From contig MU859335.1 in the NCBI GenBank assembly GCA_033297205.1, forward strand, positions 7,762 through 34,543: a stretch of 26,782 bases of DNA. The letters run 5' to 3'. A model generated the notes under the pieces. The model did no database searches and was not told where the DNA came from. It saw only the letters and a program-made list of their open reading frames with translations. Positions 9,313-19,645 of this stretch are shown here, one piece after another. The DNA is from Pseudoneurospora amorphoporcata (lineage: Eukaryota; Ascomycota; Sordariomycetes; Sordariales; Sordariaceae). The position numbers were made by a program, and so were the translations under genes. The number at the start of each line of letters is the position of its first letter. Position 1 is the stretch's first letter.

Positions 9313-10968
9313 TCACCCCAAAGCGTTCAACATCTCTCCAGTCCTCGTAAACTTCTCCCTCGACCTCCCGCTTTCTTTCCCCCGTTGCTTCTCCGCCTCA
9401 TCGATCCTCCTCCACCCCTGCCAGTCAACCACCCTCTTCTCATCCCCCCTCGCCAACACCTCACTCCTCACCCCTTCCCACCCATGGCACTTCCGATCCC
9501 CATTCAAAAACGGCGTCGTCCTGCTCGCCCAGTCCTCAATGATGGCATCCGCCGTCGCGAACGCGTTCTCCATGGTCGAAGCAATCACCCCAGTCGGGCC
9601 CGTCTTGACCCACCCTGCGCAGTACAAGCCCGGAAAACTACCGTGCGACATCTCCGCGCCCCGCGTACGCTCCTCGTGCTGCACGCGGCCGTGGCCGTCG
9701 TTGCTGATGATCCCCCGGCGCTCGTCAAAGGGGATGTTGATGTCTGAGAACTCGGGCAAGGGGGTGGATTTGTACCCGATGGAGCGGAAGGCTACTGATG
9801 AAGGGAGAGTGAGGGTCTCGCCCGTGGGAAGGGCGTAAGCGTTGGGGTCGAACGGGGAGGGGGAGAGGGTGGTGCGTTCGAAGGTTGTGGATGCTAGTTG
9901 TCCCTGGGTTGAGTCGGGAGAGGAAGAGGAAAAGGCCTTGGGGGTGAGGCAGAAGTCAAGAGACCAGGATTTGGAGGTTTCGGAAGGTGATTGTGAAGTG
10001 GCGGTTGTGCCTTTGGCTAGCATCTCCATTAGCCGGCGCGGGGCACGGGGAAGGGATTTCAGGTCGGCTGGGAGGAGAGCGGTGTCGATGGGGTGGAAGG
10101 ACACGTCAGGGAGCTTCATAAGTTCGCGGACTTCTTTGATGGTGAAGGCCGCTTGCATGGGTCCTCTTCTGCCAACGACGTGGACCCGCTTTACTCGGCT
10201 CTGGGAGAGAGTATCGAGCGCGTGGGCGGCGATGTCCGTCTTACGAAGGACGTCAACGTCCTCAAGGAGCATGCGTGCAACGTCCAAGGCGACGTTGCCT
10301 TGGCCGATGACGACGGCTTCATCGCCTTGGGTGAGGTCGGGGTTGAGGCTGGCGTGCTCTGGAAGGCCGTTGTACCAGCCGACGAACTCGCGGGCGGAGT
10401 AGACGCCCTTTAGCTGGTCCTCGCCGGGGATGCCGAGCTTGCGGTCTTGAGCGGCGCCGTAGGCGAAGATGATTGCGTTGTAGTGCCGGAAGAGACTGGC
10501 GAGAGGCACAGTGAGGCCATCGGGGTGGTCGGACTTAGTGCCGACGGAGACGTTGCCGATGAAGTTGAAGTCGGGGGATGAGGCGACTTCCTCGAACTTT
10601 TCTTGGCAGTTCTATATCATATCTTAGTATGTCATCTATTTATTGCAAGTGAGGTATGGTGAGATGATGGATGAAAAAAGTACCTTGACTTCGGGGTGAT
10701 CCGGAGCAACACCAAATCTTACTAGACCAAAGGGCACCGGTAGAGACTCGTACATGTCCACCTTTGTCCCTTGGATTTTGGCCATAAGCTTATAGGTAGT
10801 ATAAAAACCAGCCGGACCGGAGCCGATAACGGCGACCCGGAGCGGATGTTCAGGAGTAGTATGATGAGCCGGATGGAGGGAGTACATCCGGCACGGCGCA
10901 TGTACTTGCGACGGCCATCTTCCGCGCAAGCCAATTACCCTGGGTTTTAACCGCGCGACAAAAGCCAT
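9313..10968 (-). CDS. NADPH:adrenodoxin (ferredoxin) oxidoreductase, mitochondrial
   Basis: FAD flavoprotein that passes electrons from NADPH to mitochondrial ferredoxin, serving iron-sulfur cluster and heme A synthesis (Arh1 in yeast, FDXR in animals). Exons on the minus strand: 10968-10684 and 10611-9313, 527 aa, slightly longer than yeast Arh1. The 72-nt intron (GTACTT donor, TATAG acceptor) joins HPEVK to NCQEKFEEVA, a conserved family stretch. The first about 40 residues are Arg/His-rich without acids, consistent with a presequence. The FAD-binding glycine motif VIGSGPAGFYT is at 48-58, PFGLVRFGVAPDHPEVK at about 79-95, the NADP-binding GQGNVALDVARM at about 198-209, and the conserved C-terminal AGWVKTGPTGVIAS with the following helix near the end. 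The ATG at 10968 is the first in frame after non-ATG codons. Identity is firm; the exact start is probable. Confidence 0.95.
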
Positions 10969-11833
10969 TTTCAAGTGTCCAAGCAAATCCGTTGATAAAT
11001 GATGTTAAGGGGACGAGCTTGGGAGCCAAAGCGCAAAGTGTTTGGGCATCAATGGCCCATGTTTGTTGCAAGCGCAGATCATCTCGGTGGGTAGCCGGGC
11101 ACGGCGGGAAGGGACGAGGTGACTCGCCCGCCCGTCAGTTCGGGTTTTGTGGGTCTCCAAATCCGGGGGAACGTTCAGATCTTCAGCGGATCTCACGGCA
11201 CCGACCGGAGTTAGGCACCGCGCTGCTTTCCGTCCCGTCAACGAGGTTCCGTCATTTCCCATTTATGGTGTCGGGAGATACAACTAACTCACATGGCTGT
11301 CCCAGTCTCGAATTTCGAAGCGCAGTTCAAGACATGCTCTTTCCTCAACCATGTTCCACGAGATGGAAATGGTCAAATGGAATCCATTGGTTGCTGCGGC
11401 TTCCATCCGATCCATGTTGCGACTGGCGCATCCAGCCACCGACGATACGGGCTGAACGGGTCTGTACCAGGCGATGACAGGGGTTCATCAAGGGCAACCA
11501 AGCCAATTTGGGCGCCCGGGAGCGCGTACCTGCGCGGTTGCCGAGCCAACAAGGCGCCGATAAGCTTCACTCAGCTTCCAGCCTCCCTCTAAAAACGAGC
11601 CGCAGCGGGGAGAGCCAGGGAAGGGGACTGACTTTGACTTGAGAACCTTGAGAGGCCAATTGAGCTAGCCCGATTTCTTCCAAAGACATGTCGTCACATG
11701 GAACTGGAATGATTGTTCGATAATTCGTCCTTCGATTGCTGAACCACGTCTTTTCAACATCCGGGTGACCAGCGAGTATCCGGGACTTCACACAACACCA
11801 AGGCGCCCAAGTAACAGCAACGCCGTCGCCAAT
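10969..11833. other. Divergent promoter region, ferredoxin reductase and four-TM protein
   Basis: 865 bp between two divergent starts. No supported gene: the open frames here (up to 161 codons, plus 10992-11477) lack recognisable features and overlap others on both strands. A short upstream ORF of 11 codons (MSSHGTGMIVR) begins near 11688 and would lie in the leader of the four-TM gene if transcription starts before it. Confidence 0.55.
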
Positions 11834-14011
11834 ATGGGGGGCAACAGCCAGCCCTTCCTGTACGATTATGACCCCGTCAGGTACAGCACCGACGATCGTC
11901 TTCCACCAAAACTGTTTGACCCAAAGGCCATTACAAGAGCAAGCTTCGACAGGCCCAAGCCAAAACCCAAGCCCGACGGCCCGCTTGTCTCATTCAATGT
12001 CCATCCAGAGTATGTAACTAAAAAGTTCCATGCAGTCTTCCATACATGGTCCCCACTGCAAGGGAGATAGATGGTGACTGTCTGTCGATCATGAGATACT
12101 TGGACGATGATGACTGACGATGAACTTCGACTGATATAGCGCCTTTCCCCCTCCAGTGCGCACTATCCAGAATTTCCGGCCCATGGGCCCAAGATCCAAA
12201 AGATGGATCATCTTGATGAGGAAAGTTCAGTTGGTCTTTAGGTTGCTTCAGTTTCTTGGTGCTGCTGGCTTGTTGGTGATTATGATCATGTTGAACAACA
12301 TCAAAGAAGTGCCTAGCTTGGTCATCAGGATTGCGGTATGTACAGTGAGACTCTTTTTTTTTTTTTTTCCAAATTTTTTTTTAAAAAAAACAAGAACATA
12401 CTGACCCTGATTCTCATATAGCTTGGTATAGCCGTAATTCACACGTCGTATGGCATTTACCACCTCTGGCGACCTGCCGGTGGACGGGCGCCAACGTCTT
12501 CCGCTGCCTACCATTTTGGAGTTATTATTGTCGACATTGCCGCTTGTCTTGTTTATGCATTCGGGGTTTACTCGATCCGTAAGGATGGCGCTACGTGGGG
12601 TACCCTTCTTCCCGACAAGTCGGTGCTTCAGTACTTCCTCCCAGCCGTCCAGTATGGACTGATCGGTGTAGGCGGACTCCATGTTTTTTCCATCGGCATC
12701 TCGGTCTTCCTCGCCATTCAGTTCTGGCGCATCTCCAAGATGCCGCCGGATATGAACCCCTTGGAAGATACCCTCATCTCGCGCGCTCACAAGAGGAACA
12801 AGTCCTCGGTCGTATCCATCTCGACCTATGCCGACGACGATAAGCGGCCCGGTACCGTTGCTGGCAGCCACCATGACTCCAGCTTATACAACGCTGACGA
12901 GCTCGTCCGGCCACGCGCTGTACCATTTATGCATATCAGGCAGAGCTCTGATCTTTCCGAGCGTTCTTATGGCAAGCGCGAGTCTCGAGTCACGGTAGAC
13001 CTCCCCGAACGCCAGTATCAAATCTCGCCGGGCAACTCACCACGCAGTTCTATGCCTCCTCGATCCTCCTATCACGGTTACTACTCCGACCAGGTCCCAT
13101 TCGCCAACCGCGGTGCTGCTAACCCCCGCACCAGCATCGCCTCCGGTCGACCTAGCACCTCTTACAACAATGGCGAGCATATAACCGCCTCCCCTACCTC
13201 CATGTCTCCAACCAAACCCCAACAGCCACGCGGCGGCAAGTTCCAAGAAACCTGGTATGCCACCGAGTCACTTTTCAACCGCACCCACGAGCGCAACCGC
13301 GCCATGAAGGAAGCCCAAAAGAAGGGCGGCGGCGCCAGCGGTGGTAACAAGCGCGGCAGCCGCGCCTACGAAGCCATAACCGACTACTACGACACCCACG
13401 ACTCCGATGACGACCATCATCAGCAACTCTCCCCAGCCCGCGACAACCACAAAAAGGGCTACCGAAACAGCCACGACGACGGCGACATCGACCTCGCAGA
13501 TCTGCACCCCAACCCCCTGCGCTCCAACCCTTCCTCCCCGACATTGATCATCGACTCGGAGCTGGAGCCAGAAAGATCAGTCACCCCTTTCAGCCGCTTG
13601 CGCGAATCGATTCTTCGTCCGTTGAATCTGAACCCCTTGAATATCAAGAAAGTCCGCCAATCCCAACCCCAGCCTCAAACCAACAACCACCTGAAGCCCG
13701 ACAGCCAAGAACCAATGCGGAACCGCGACTCGTCCATACAACCTGAGACTTTCTTCGTTGCCGGCGGAGGTGGAGCAGGAAAGCCCTACGACGATAGCTC
13801 AAACAACACGATTCTGGTTGCAGGCCACCCCGCTAACAACCGGGTGGTCTCATCTGGCTACGACCACGATTTTTCGTATGGCGGAGCCGGGTCAGCGATG
13901 ATGGGTGGTGGAGGAGGTGGTAGGCAGAGACATGTCAGTGGGAAAGTTGCTGAGGAGGGCATGGCTGGTGGGTTTCAGGACAAGAAGAGGCTGACTGTTA
14001 CGAATGCTTAG
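11834..14011 (+). CDS. Four-transmembrane protein with long disordered cytoplasmic tail, function unknown
   Basis: I do not recognise a characterised family. Exons 11834-12009, 12140-12335 and 12422-14011 give 653 aa. The introns are 130 nt (GTATGT donor, GATATAG acceptor) and 86 nt (GTATGT donor, CATATAG acceptor, internal poly-T); frame and hydrophobicity continue across both junctions. A proline-rich N terminus of about 80 residues precedes four hydrophobic segments at about 90-110, 117-138, 155-177 and 200-225, with small loops, a layout like MARVEL-type or other tetraspan fungal membrane proteins. The remaining about 420 residues are polar and low in complexity: Ser/Arg/Pro-rich, a KRGSRAYEAITDYYDTHDSDDDHHQQ segment near the middle, Asn/His/Pro stretches, and a Gly-rich end. 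Both ends are probably cytoplasmic. It converges with the MAK32-like gene. The gene itself is well supported by splicing and by consistent coding character; its role is open. Confidence 0.85.
12352..12389. repeat. Poly-T / T-A tract inside intron 2 of the four-TM gene
   Basis: Runs of T (about 12352-12368), CCAAA, more T, then eight A lie inside the 86-nt intron. A run of T followed by a run of A can pair as a small hairpin. It is far upstream of the acceptor, so it is not simply the polypyrimidine tract. Confidence 0.8.
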
Positions 14012-14517
14012 TGGGCATGAATTAGTGAGTTGGTTTTGCCTACTTGAATCAAAGAAGGGGTGGTATCTGTGGATGGATGGATATGTATGGTGTTGTTGGA
14101 ATAATGTCGTGATGATATGATGGAATTCCTCCAGGGGTTTTTTTTTTTTTTTTTTCTCCTTTTTTTTTTTTTTTTCTCGCTTTGTTGTTTAGCTAGCAGG
14201 CAGGTTCTGGAGTTTGAGGGATGGGTTTTCGATTTCGAAGGCATGATATCATTGTTACCAAAAGTTGAGCGAATGTATACAAAAAAGCAGATTCTGTAGC
14301 GTATTGTATGTCTTGGTAGTTAGGCTGTTCGGTTGTATAAAAGTTGTGAAAGGTTCCAACCCACATAGGTAGCCGTTCTATGTCTATACGTTTCTTAGAA
14401 GTCGTAATCATCAAATACCTCTCTCTTCGTCGTCATCATTTTGTCAACGTTCCCAGCCCTTACCCTCACTCAATTCCCCGCCTCGTCTCCAGCTCCATCA
14501 TCACCACATAAAGCTAC
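14012..14517. other. Convergent 3' region, four-TM gene and MAK32-like gene
   Basis: 506 bp that must hold both 3' untranslated regions. It contains the T18-CTCC-T16 tract (14138-14175, listed separately) and AT-rich sequence but no supported gene. The small open frames here reflect the homopolymer. Confidence 0.6.
14138..14175. repeat. T18-CTCC-T16 tract
   Basis: Two long T runs split by CTCC, about 130 bases after the stop of the four-TM gene. On the plus-strand transcript this is a U-rich 3' element that may aid 3' end formation; for the convergent transcript it would be A-rich. Confidence 0.9.
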
Positions 14518-15994
14518 TCAGGTCATCAACCCAACTCTCTCAACATACCCCCTCAACCTCTCCTCCACCCTCTCCCCATTCCACGTCTCGCTTCCTTCCC
14601 CATCAGTCCCGAGCTCCGGCACACCCACCTGCTCAATCGCAAAACTCGCCGCCACGCTACCCCATGCACACGCCTCCTCGATACTCTTCCCCCTCGCCAA
14701 TGCCACCGCAAGTCCTCCCAGAAACGTGTTTCCACCTCCCGTAGGATCGACCACCTTGGCAGCATCCGTGTGATAAGCAGGTAACCATCTCTCTATCCCC
14801 GGATCGGCCTCGATCCCATCTTCGGCATCATCGAAACGACCAAACGGGTCATCTTCATTATCTCTATCTTGCATGTCCTGTAGGAGACCTGCGAAGAGAG
14901 ACATCATATCTGTGTCTGGTTGAAGACCGCCGTGGAAGTTTCGGGCATCTAGACCGACCTTTTTCTTCTTTCCCTTTTTGGTAGGAGGCTCTTTCCGTCG
15001 CCCCCCGTTCCTAGCAACATAACATCCCTTCTCGCCAGCCCTGACCACCAGCGTGTACGTCGCCAGCGGCATGCTAGCCAGCAGCTGCTCGCAGTTGCGC
15101 TCCACCTGCTCGACGCTGATCTGGCCCGTCTCGGGGTCGAGGCCGTCCGTGCCCATGAACCCGGCGAGCTCGGCGTGGTTGGGGCTGCAGATGTCGATTA
15201 AAGGGAGGGCGTTGGTGCAGTTGAGTAACTCGAAGGGGGTGCAGAGGTCGGGGACTGGTTCCCAGATTATTAGGGGGCGGGTGTAGGCGTTAGGGTCGTT
15301 GTCGCTGTCATCACTATCATCCTCATCATTGTTGCTGCTGGAAGAGGAGAAGCGGGAGGTAGCGGCAAGTCGAGCTTCGCGCTTGCGAAGGGTGATAATC
15401 TCTTGCACCAACTCTTTGCAGCGGTTGGGGCTGCAGACCATGTGTACCGCTTTAGCCTTCAGCAGGGGGGTTCCGGCCAGGTCAGCGGCCGTTAGTCGTT
15501 TCTTGGGTGTGGTGTACTTGAACTCGCGACGCTCCGAGGAGTCGACGTAGCCGTTCCAGCCGCGGGTGGTGAGCCGGGTCGGATCATGGCGGAACACGGC
15601 CGAGGTGGACCAGCTGTTGATAAGATGGGTGATCACTTGGGGAAAATCGGAGCCTTGGTCGACGATCCAGCCTACGGTGCGGGAGAGGTCCGGAGCTGGG
15701 GAGAACAGGCGGGCGCCGAGGGCGGAGTAGGAGCCGGCGCCTCCTAGGATGTTGGTGGATGGAGGACGCGGTGGGGGGTATTCGATTTCATCTAAAGCTT
15801 GGTTAGTTGGGTGTCTGGCTGTGATTCCTGCGAATGGGTCATTGTTACCACTTACCGATGATGAACATGCCAAGGGTGACGAAGTCTATTAAAGGGGTGT
15901 CGTTGATATCTTGCCATTCTGAGCCCTCGTCGGAGGCTCCGTCACTCTCGTTTGGACTTTGGCCGGGCACTTCCGGGTTGCCGTTGACTGCCAT
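14518..15994 (-). CDS. MAK32-like PfkB-fold (ribokinase-type) protein
   Basis: Belongs to the ribokinase/PfkB carbohydrate kinase fold, nearest to the fungal MAK32 group; in budding yeast MAK32 is needed for stable maintenance of a resident double-stranded RNA element, and its substrate is unknown. Exons on the minus strand: 15994-15856 and 15791-14518, 470 aa. The 64-nt intron (GTAAGT donor, CTAAC branch point, TTTAG acceptor) joins VTLGMFII to DEIEYPP; without the first exon the N-terminal strand of the fold would be lost. NILGGAGSYSALGARL at about 60-75 matches the PfkB N-terminal glycine signature. The second signature reads VDPTGGGNTFLGG (Asp395 to Asn401), where typical kinases have GAGD, so the catalytic-base Asp is Asn here. 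Low-complexity inserts (Ser/Asn/Asp-rich and a Lys-rich KKGKKKK) interrupt the middle. Fold assignment is firm; kinase activity is doubtful. Confidence 0.88.
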
Positions 15995-16182
15995 GCTGTG
16001 TTCTATTTTGACTGTAGTGAGTGACGCTTGAAAGGAGTATGTCTAAGTACGGCCCAGCACAAGGGCAGGTGAAGTTGAAATGGGAGTGAGCCAAGTGAGT
16101 GACACCGAAAGGGGATATGAGACTGAGACACCGATATGGAGGGATGAAGATGGAAAGATGGACGTGTGGATTGTGAGTGATG

Positions 16183-16229
16183 TGGCTACTGGCTACTGCT
16201 AGGCTATTGCTAGTTGCTAGTCTGCTATT
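16183..16229. repeat. CTA/GCTA-rich imperfect repeat
   Basis: GGCTACT GGCTACT GCTAGGCTATT GCTAGTT GCTAGTCT GCTATT: seven-to-eight-base units sharing GCTA are arranged head to tail about 190 bp upstream of the MAK32-like start. It may be a simple repeat or a cluster of binding sites. Confidence 0.6.
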
Positions 16230-17090
16230 CCTGCCCGACCATCAGGCGGCATAAACCACGATGAGGCTGATATCTTGATAACCCGACATTTTATTAGCTG
16301 GAATAGCCTATCTGGGCTAGGTTTATCACTGCAAGGCGTATGAATGGAGAGGGAAAGGGGATCTGGGTTTATCGGCTCGAATCGACTATCTCCATTGTTA
16401 ACACCTTGAACAACTGAGGTGCTTGCGTAGATAGGTACTTACAAGTACGTCAGTTTTCAGGCATCAGCATTAGTACCGTTCTCGTATATACAAAGATAAA
16501 AAGGCAACGAGATCGTGAAGCAGGAGAGCTCGCGTTGTTGGTTCAGTTGAGGTAGCACGATACGACGTTCTTGTTCAGGTTGTTTATGTTTGGTGGGGTG
16601 GTAATTCGGTCTGAGGCGTGGATGGTGCCTGTACGCCCAGCGGGTTTTTAGTGACCGAACGTTGCGCTGAAGAGTGCTCGCAAGGTCAGAGGGGCCAGCA
16701 AGGTGGTGTTCTTGGAGAATAGCCCGAAACGCGTAATTTTAAGAGATTGGATGAGATGACCCACAATAACCCCACTAGGAAACTTCATCGTGGGGGAGCA
16801 GCTCCTCAGCGTGCGTCTACAGAGATGTGCCCCGTAGTGTGGCCGCCCGTACAATCATGGCAGGCGCCAGGGGCCGACGCTAGGGGGTGTGACGAGGGGT
16901 TCCAATCGACGTCGTGTTTCGTTGACCCGTCAGCTTGACATCCATCCATTGTTCCAGCCCAGGCCGATCATCAACTACACCTTCCCTGACCTCCCCCTCG
17001 TTCTAATTTCGGGATTCTTTTCTTCTCCTTCCTTCATCTAGCAATATTTTGTCTTTTTTTCCGCTTGAATTATACGTCACCGCGAATAAG

Positions 17091-17232
17091 GTAAGTTCTT
17101 CCCATCCAGTGCTCCAGACGATACTCCCCTCCCGTCTCTGTTCCGCATTGAACCATCCTCCGCCACCGGAGGCATCCGGGCCTGCCCACTCTCCCACTTT
17201 CGAAACACGATCGCTAATACCGCAAGTTGCAG
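17091..17232 (+). other. Candidate intron in the CAP 5' leader
   Basis: AATAAG followed by the consensus donor GTAAGT at 17091, a CTAAT branch-point match at 17214-17218 and a GTTGCAG acceptor ending at 17232, 102 bases before the CAP start codon. All three signals have the usual spacing (142 nt in total). Only transcript data can show that it is spliced. Confidence 0.5.
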
Positions 17233-17333
17233 TTCTAATAAGAGAGTACAACTTGCTCCTTCCAACCTTTCCTATTACTCGAAATCGAACTCTACGTTTC
17301 CAAAGTCCCACCGAAGGGACAACCATAATCACA

Positions 17334-19279
17334 ATGGCGACCAACAACATGCACAACTTGGTCACCTTGATCAAGAGGTACGCTTCAGCTTTCTTTACCG
17401 CAACTTGAAATCGCAACACCACCTACGAATGGCTCTTCTTTTACAACAGTGTCCGTTATCCATCAATACTATTCTGGCGCATCGTTTGCCATGTCGATTC
17501 CGTGGGAGCCGCTGTACGGCTACGACGAGGGCGGACCTGTCCCCGAGCAGGAACGCATGCGCCAGGAGCATCGGCGCGAATCTCGAAAGACTCCAAGTGA
17601 TTAGTTGTCAAAGCACATTGCTAAGTACTTGCGCAGACTTGAGGCGGCCACCCTCCGTCTGGAGGATATGGCTTCGTCCACCATCCCCCTTAGCGGCTCT
17701 CAGACCGTCATTGAGCCCGCCCCCTCCGCCCCGCCATCCACTGCCGTGTCCCCCCCTACTCCTGCTGCGCCGCCCGCACCGCCAGTTCCCGAGTCGGTCG
17801 AGAGGTTCGACGAGTTCATGAGTCAGACTATTCAGAAATATGTCAAGACCAGCAATCTTATTGGTGGCTTGGTTGCTGAGCAGGTACTTACCTAGCCCCG
17901 TTCCGGAACTATTCCCTTGAGCAAGAACGAGAGTTGATCATTGTAACTAGGCCGCAAGTGTCCTTAAGGGTTTTGTCGAGACGCGCAAATTTATTTACGC
18001 CGCCTCTCAGTCCAAGAAGCTCGACATGAACTCGGTCGACTTCCAGGAGGCTATCAAGCCTATCAGCGACGCCATCCAGGCCGTTCAGGAAATCAAGGAC
18101 AAGAACCGCGGTTCTCCCTTCTTCAACCACCTCAGCATGGTGGCCGACGGCATCATGCTTCTCGCGTGGATCACTGTCCAGGCCAAGCCCGATAAGCTCA
18201 TCGATGAAAGCCTTTCCTCTGCCGAGTACATGGGCAACAGAGTCATGCAGGCCAATAAGAACACCGATCCCCAGCACACCGAATGGGTCAAGACCTTCTA
18301 CCAGATTTTCAAGGACTTGTCGGATTACACCAAGGAGTACTTCAACAACGGCATTGTGTGGGATCCTAACGGCAAGCCTTACAAGGAGGTTGTCCAGAAT
18401 CTTGGCTCTGGTAGCGCTTCCCCTGCACCACCCGCGCCTCCAGCCCCAGCCGGAGGTGCTCCTCCTCCGCCTCCTCCTCCTCCTGGACCTCCTCCGGTGC
18501 TCAAGATCAATGAGCAGAAGGCGGAACCAGCTCCGGCCGGCGGTTTCAGTTCCGTCATGTCTGAGCTCAGCAAGGGCGAAGCAGTTACAAAGGGTCTCAA
18601 GAAGGTCGACAAGTCGCAGATGACACACAAGAACCCTTCTCTCAGGGCAGGATCAACCGTTCCCGATGGACCAGTGACACGTTCCAAGAGCCCTGCGCCC
18701 CCTGGAACCAGGCCGCCCAAGCCTGAGAGCATGCGTGCGAAGAAGCCCGCAAAGAAGGCGCTCGAGGGTAACAAGTGGATCATTGTAAGCTTTCTAACCG
18801 GATGTTCTTTTGTGTATAGGCTTCTAACAGCGCTCTAGGAAAACTACACTGCTGCTGACGGCAACGTCGAGATCGAGGGTTCCATTTCCCAGTCGGTCCT
18901 CATCACCAGGTGTAACGGTGTTGTCATCGTCATCAAGGGCAAGGCCAACGCTGTCAACATTGACAACTCCGACAAGGTGTCGCTTATCGTGGACACTCTT
19001 GTCTCTACCGTTGACGTTGTCAGGTCCAAGAACTTCCAGCTCCAGGTCAACGAGACCATTCCCACTGTGCTCCTGGATCAGGTCGAACAGGCGACTATCT
19101 GGCTGAGCAAGGAGAGCATCGCGACGAGGGTGTTCCAAAGCAAGACGGACAACGTCAACATTATGATTGTGGACGAGAACGATGACTCCAAGGAGCTTCC
19201 TCTTCCTTCCCAGATCTGCTCGTACTATGATGCTGAGAAGAAGGAGCTTATCAGCGAGATTGTTTCTCACTGTGGTTAA
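17334..19279 (+). CDS. Adenylyl cyclase-associated protein (CAP/Srv2)
   Basis: Actin-monomer recycling factor that also binds adenylyl cyclase in fungi, linking Ras/cAMP signalling to the cytoskeleton. Exons 17334-17377, 17637-17883, 17951-18784 and 18839-19279, 521 aa, typical for CAP. The first coding exon is only 44 nt and is followed by a 259-nt intron; the join restores KRLEAATLRLED, the heptad motif RLExxTxRLE that binds cyclase. The other introns are 67 and 54 nt; the last joins NKWII to ENYTAADG, as in other CAPs. Domains: N-terminal cyclase-binding helix at 1-35; Ala/Pro linker at about 35-65; the helical CAP-N domain at about 70-235; poly-proline with eight consecutive Pro (profilin/SH3 ligand) near 245-270; a WH2-like basic stretch after it; and the beta-helical CARP domain at about 370-521 (VEIEGSISQSVLI, KANAVNIDNSDKV). 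It converges with MCM3. Confidence 0.96.
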
Positions 19280-19645
19280 TTCAACTGCCTAGTTGAGAAT
19301 GTCGGGAAAAGCGTTTACGTTTGGTGCAGGGGGGCGTTTGGTTTTGATCGTGAGCGTTGTTATATATTCTCCAACCTACATAATAGCATGCCTTGACTTG
19401 AATATCAATAAATGGCATGTTTAGAAGTTAAAGTGAAATCAACTTCACTCCCGCAGTAACGCCAAACCCCTTTGCCTATCAATAACAGACAGCCCGCCTA
19501 CTTGTAACATGACTCTTTGTCTGAACCATATCCATCACAGTACGTTTCTCATCCATATTATCTATGACTCCACATAAAAATCATCTTCACCCAATGTCTT
19601 AAAATGCATCAAACCAACTAGTCGTTGCCTTCCCAGTCCCCCAGA
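19280..19645. other. Convergent 3' region, CAP and MCM3
   Basis: 366 bp shared by the 3' ends of CAP and MCM3. It carries the CAP polyadenylation signal (19407-19412) and AT-rich sequence. I see no gene. Confidence 0.6.
19407..19412 (+). terminator. AATAAA polyadenylation signal of CAP
   Basis: Canonical AATAAA on the sense strand, 128 nt after the CAP stop codon, in AT-rich DNA. It is a sensible position for cleavage and polyadenylation, but fungal signals are loose and no transcript end is known. Confidence 0.5.

Larger units (their letters stand above)
15995..17333. other. Divergent promoter region, MAK32-like gene and CAP
   Basis: About 1.3 kb between divergent starts. The left part is the promoter of the MAK32-like gene, and it contains a CTA-rich imperfect repeat (16183-16229). 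The right end is CT-rich (about 16975-17065) and probably holds the CAP transcription start, followed by a candidate leader intron at 17091-17232. Open frames here are short and I call none. Confidence 0.6.
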
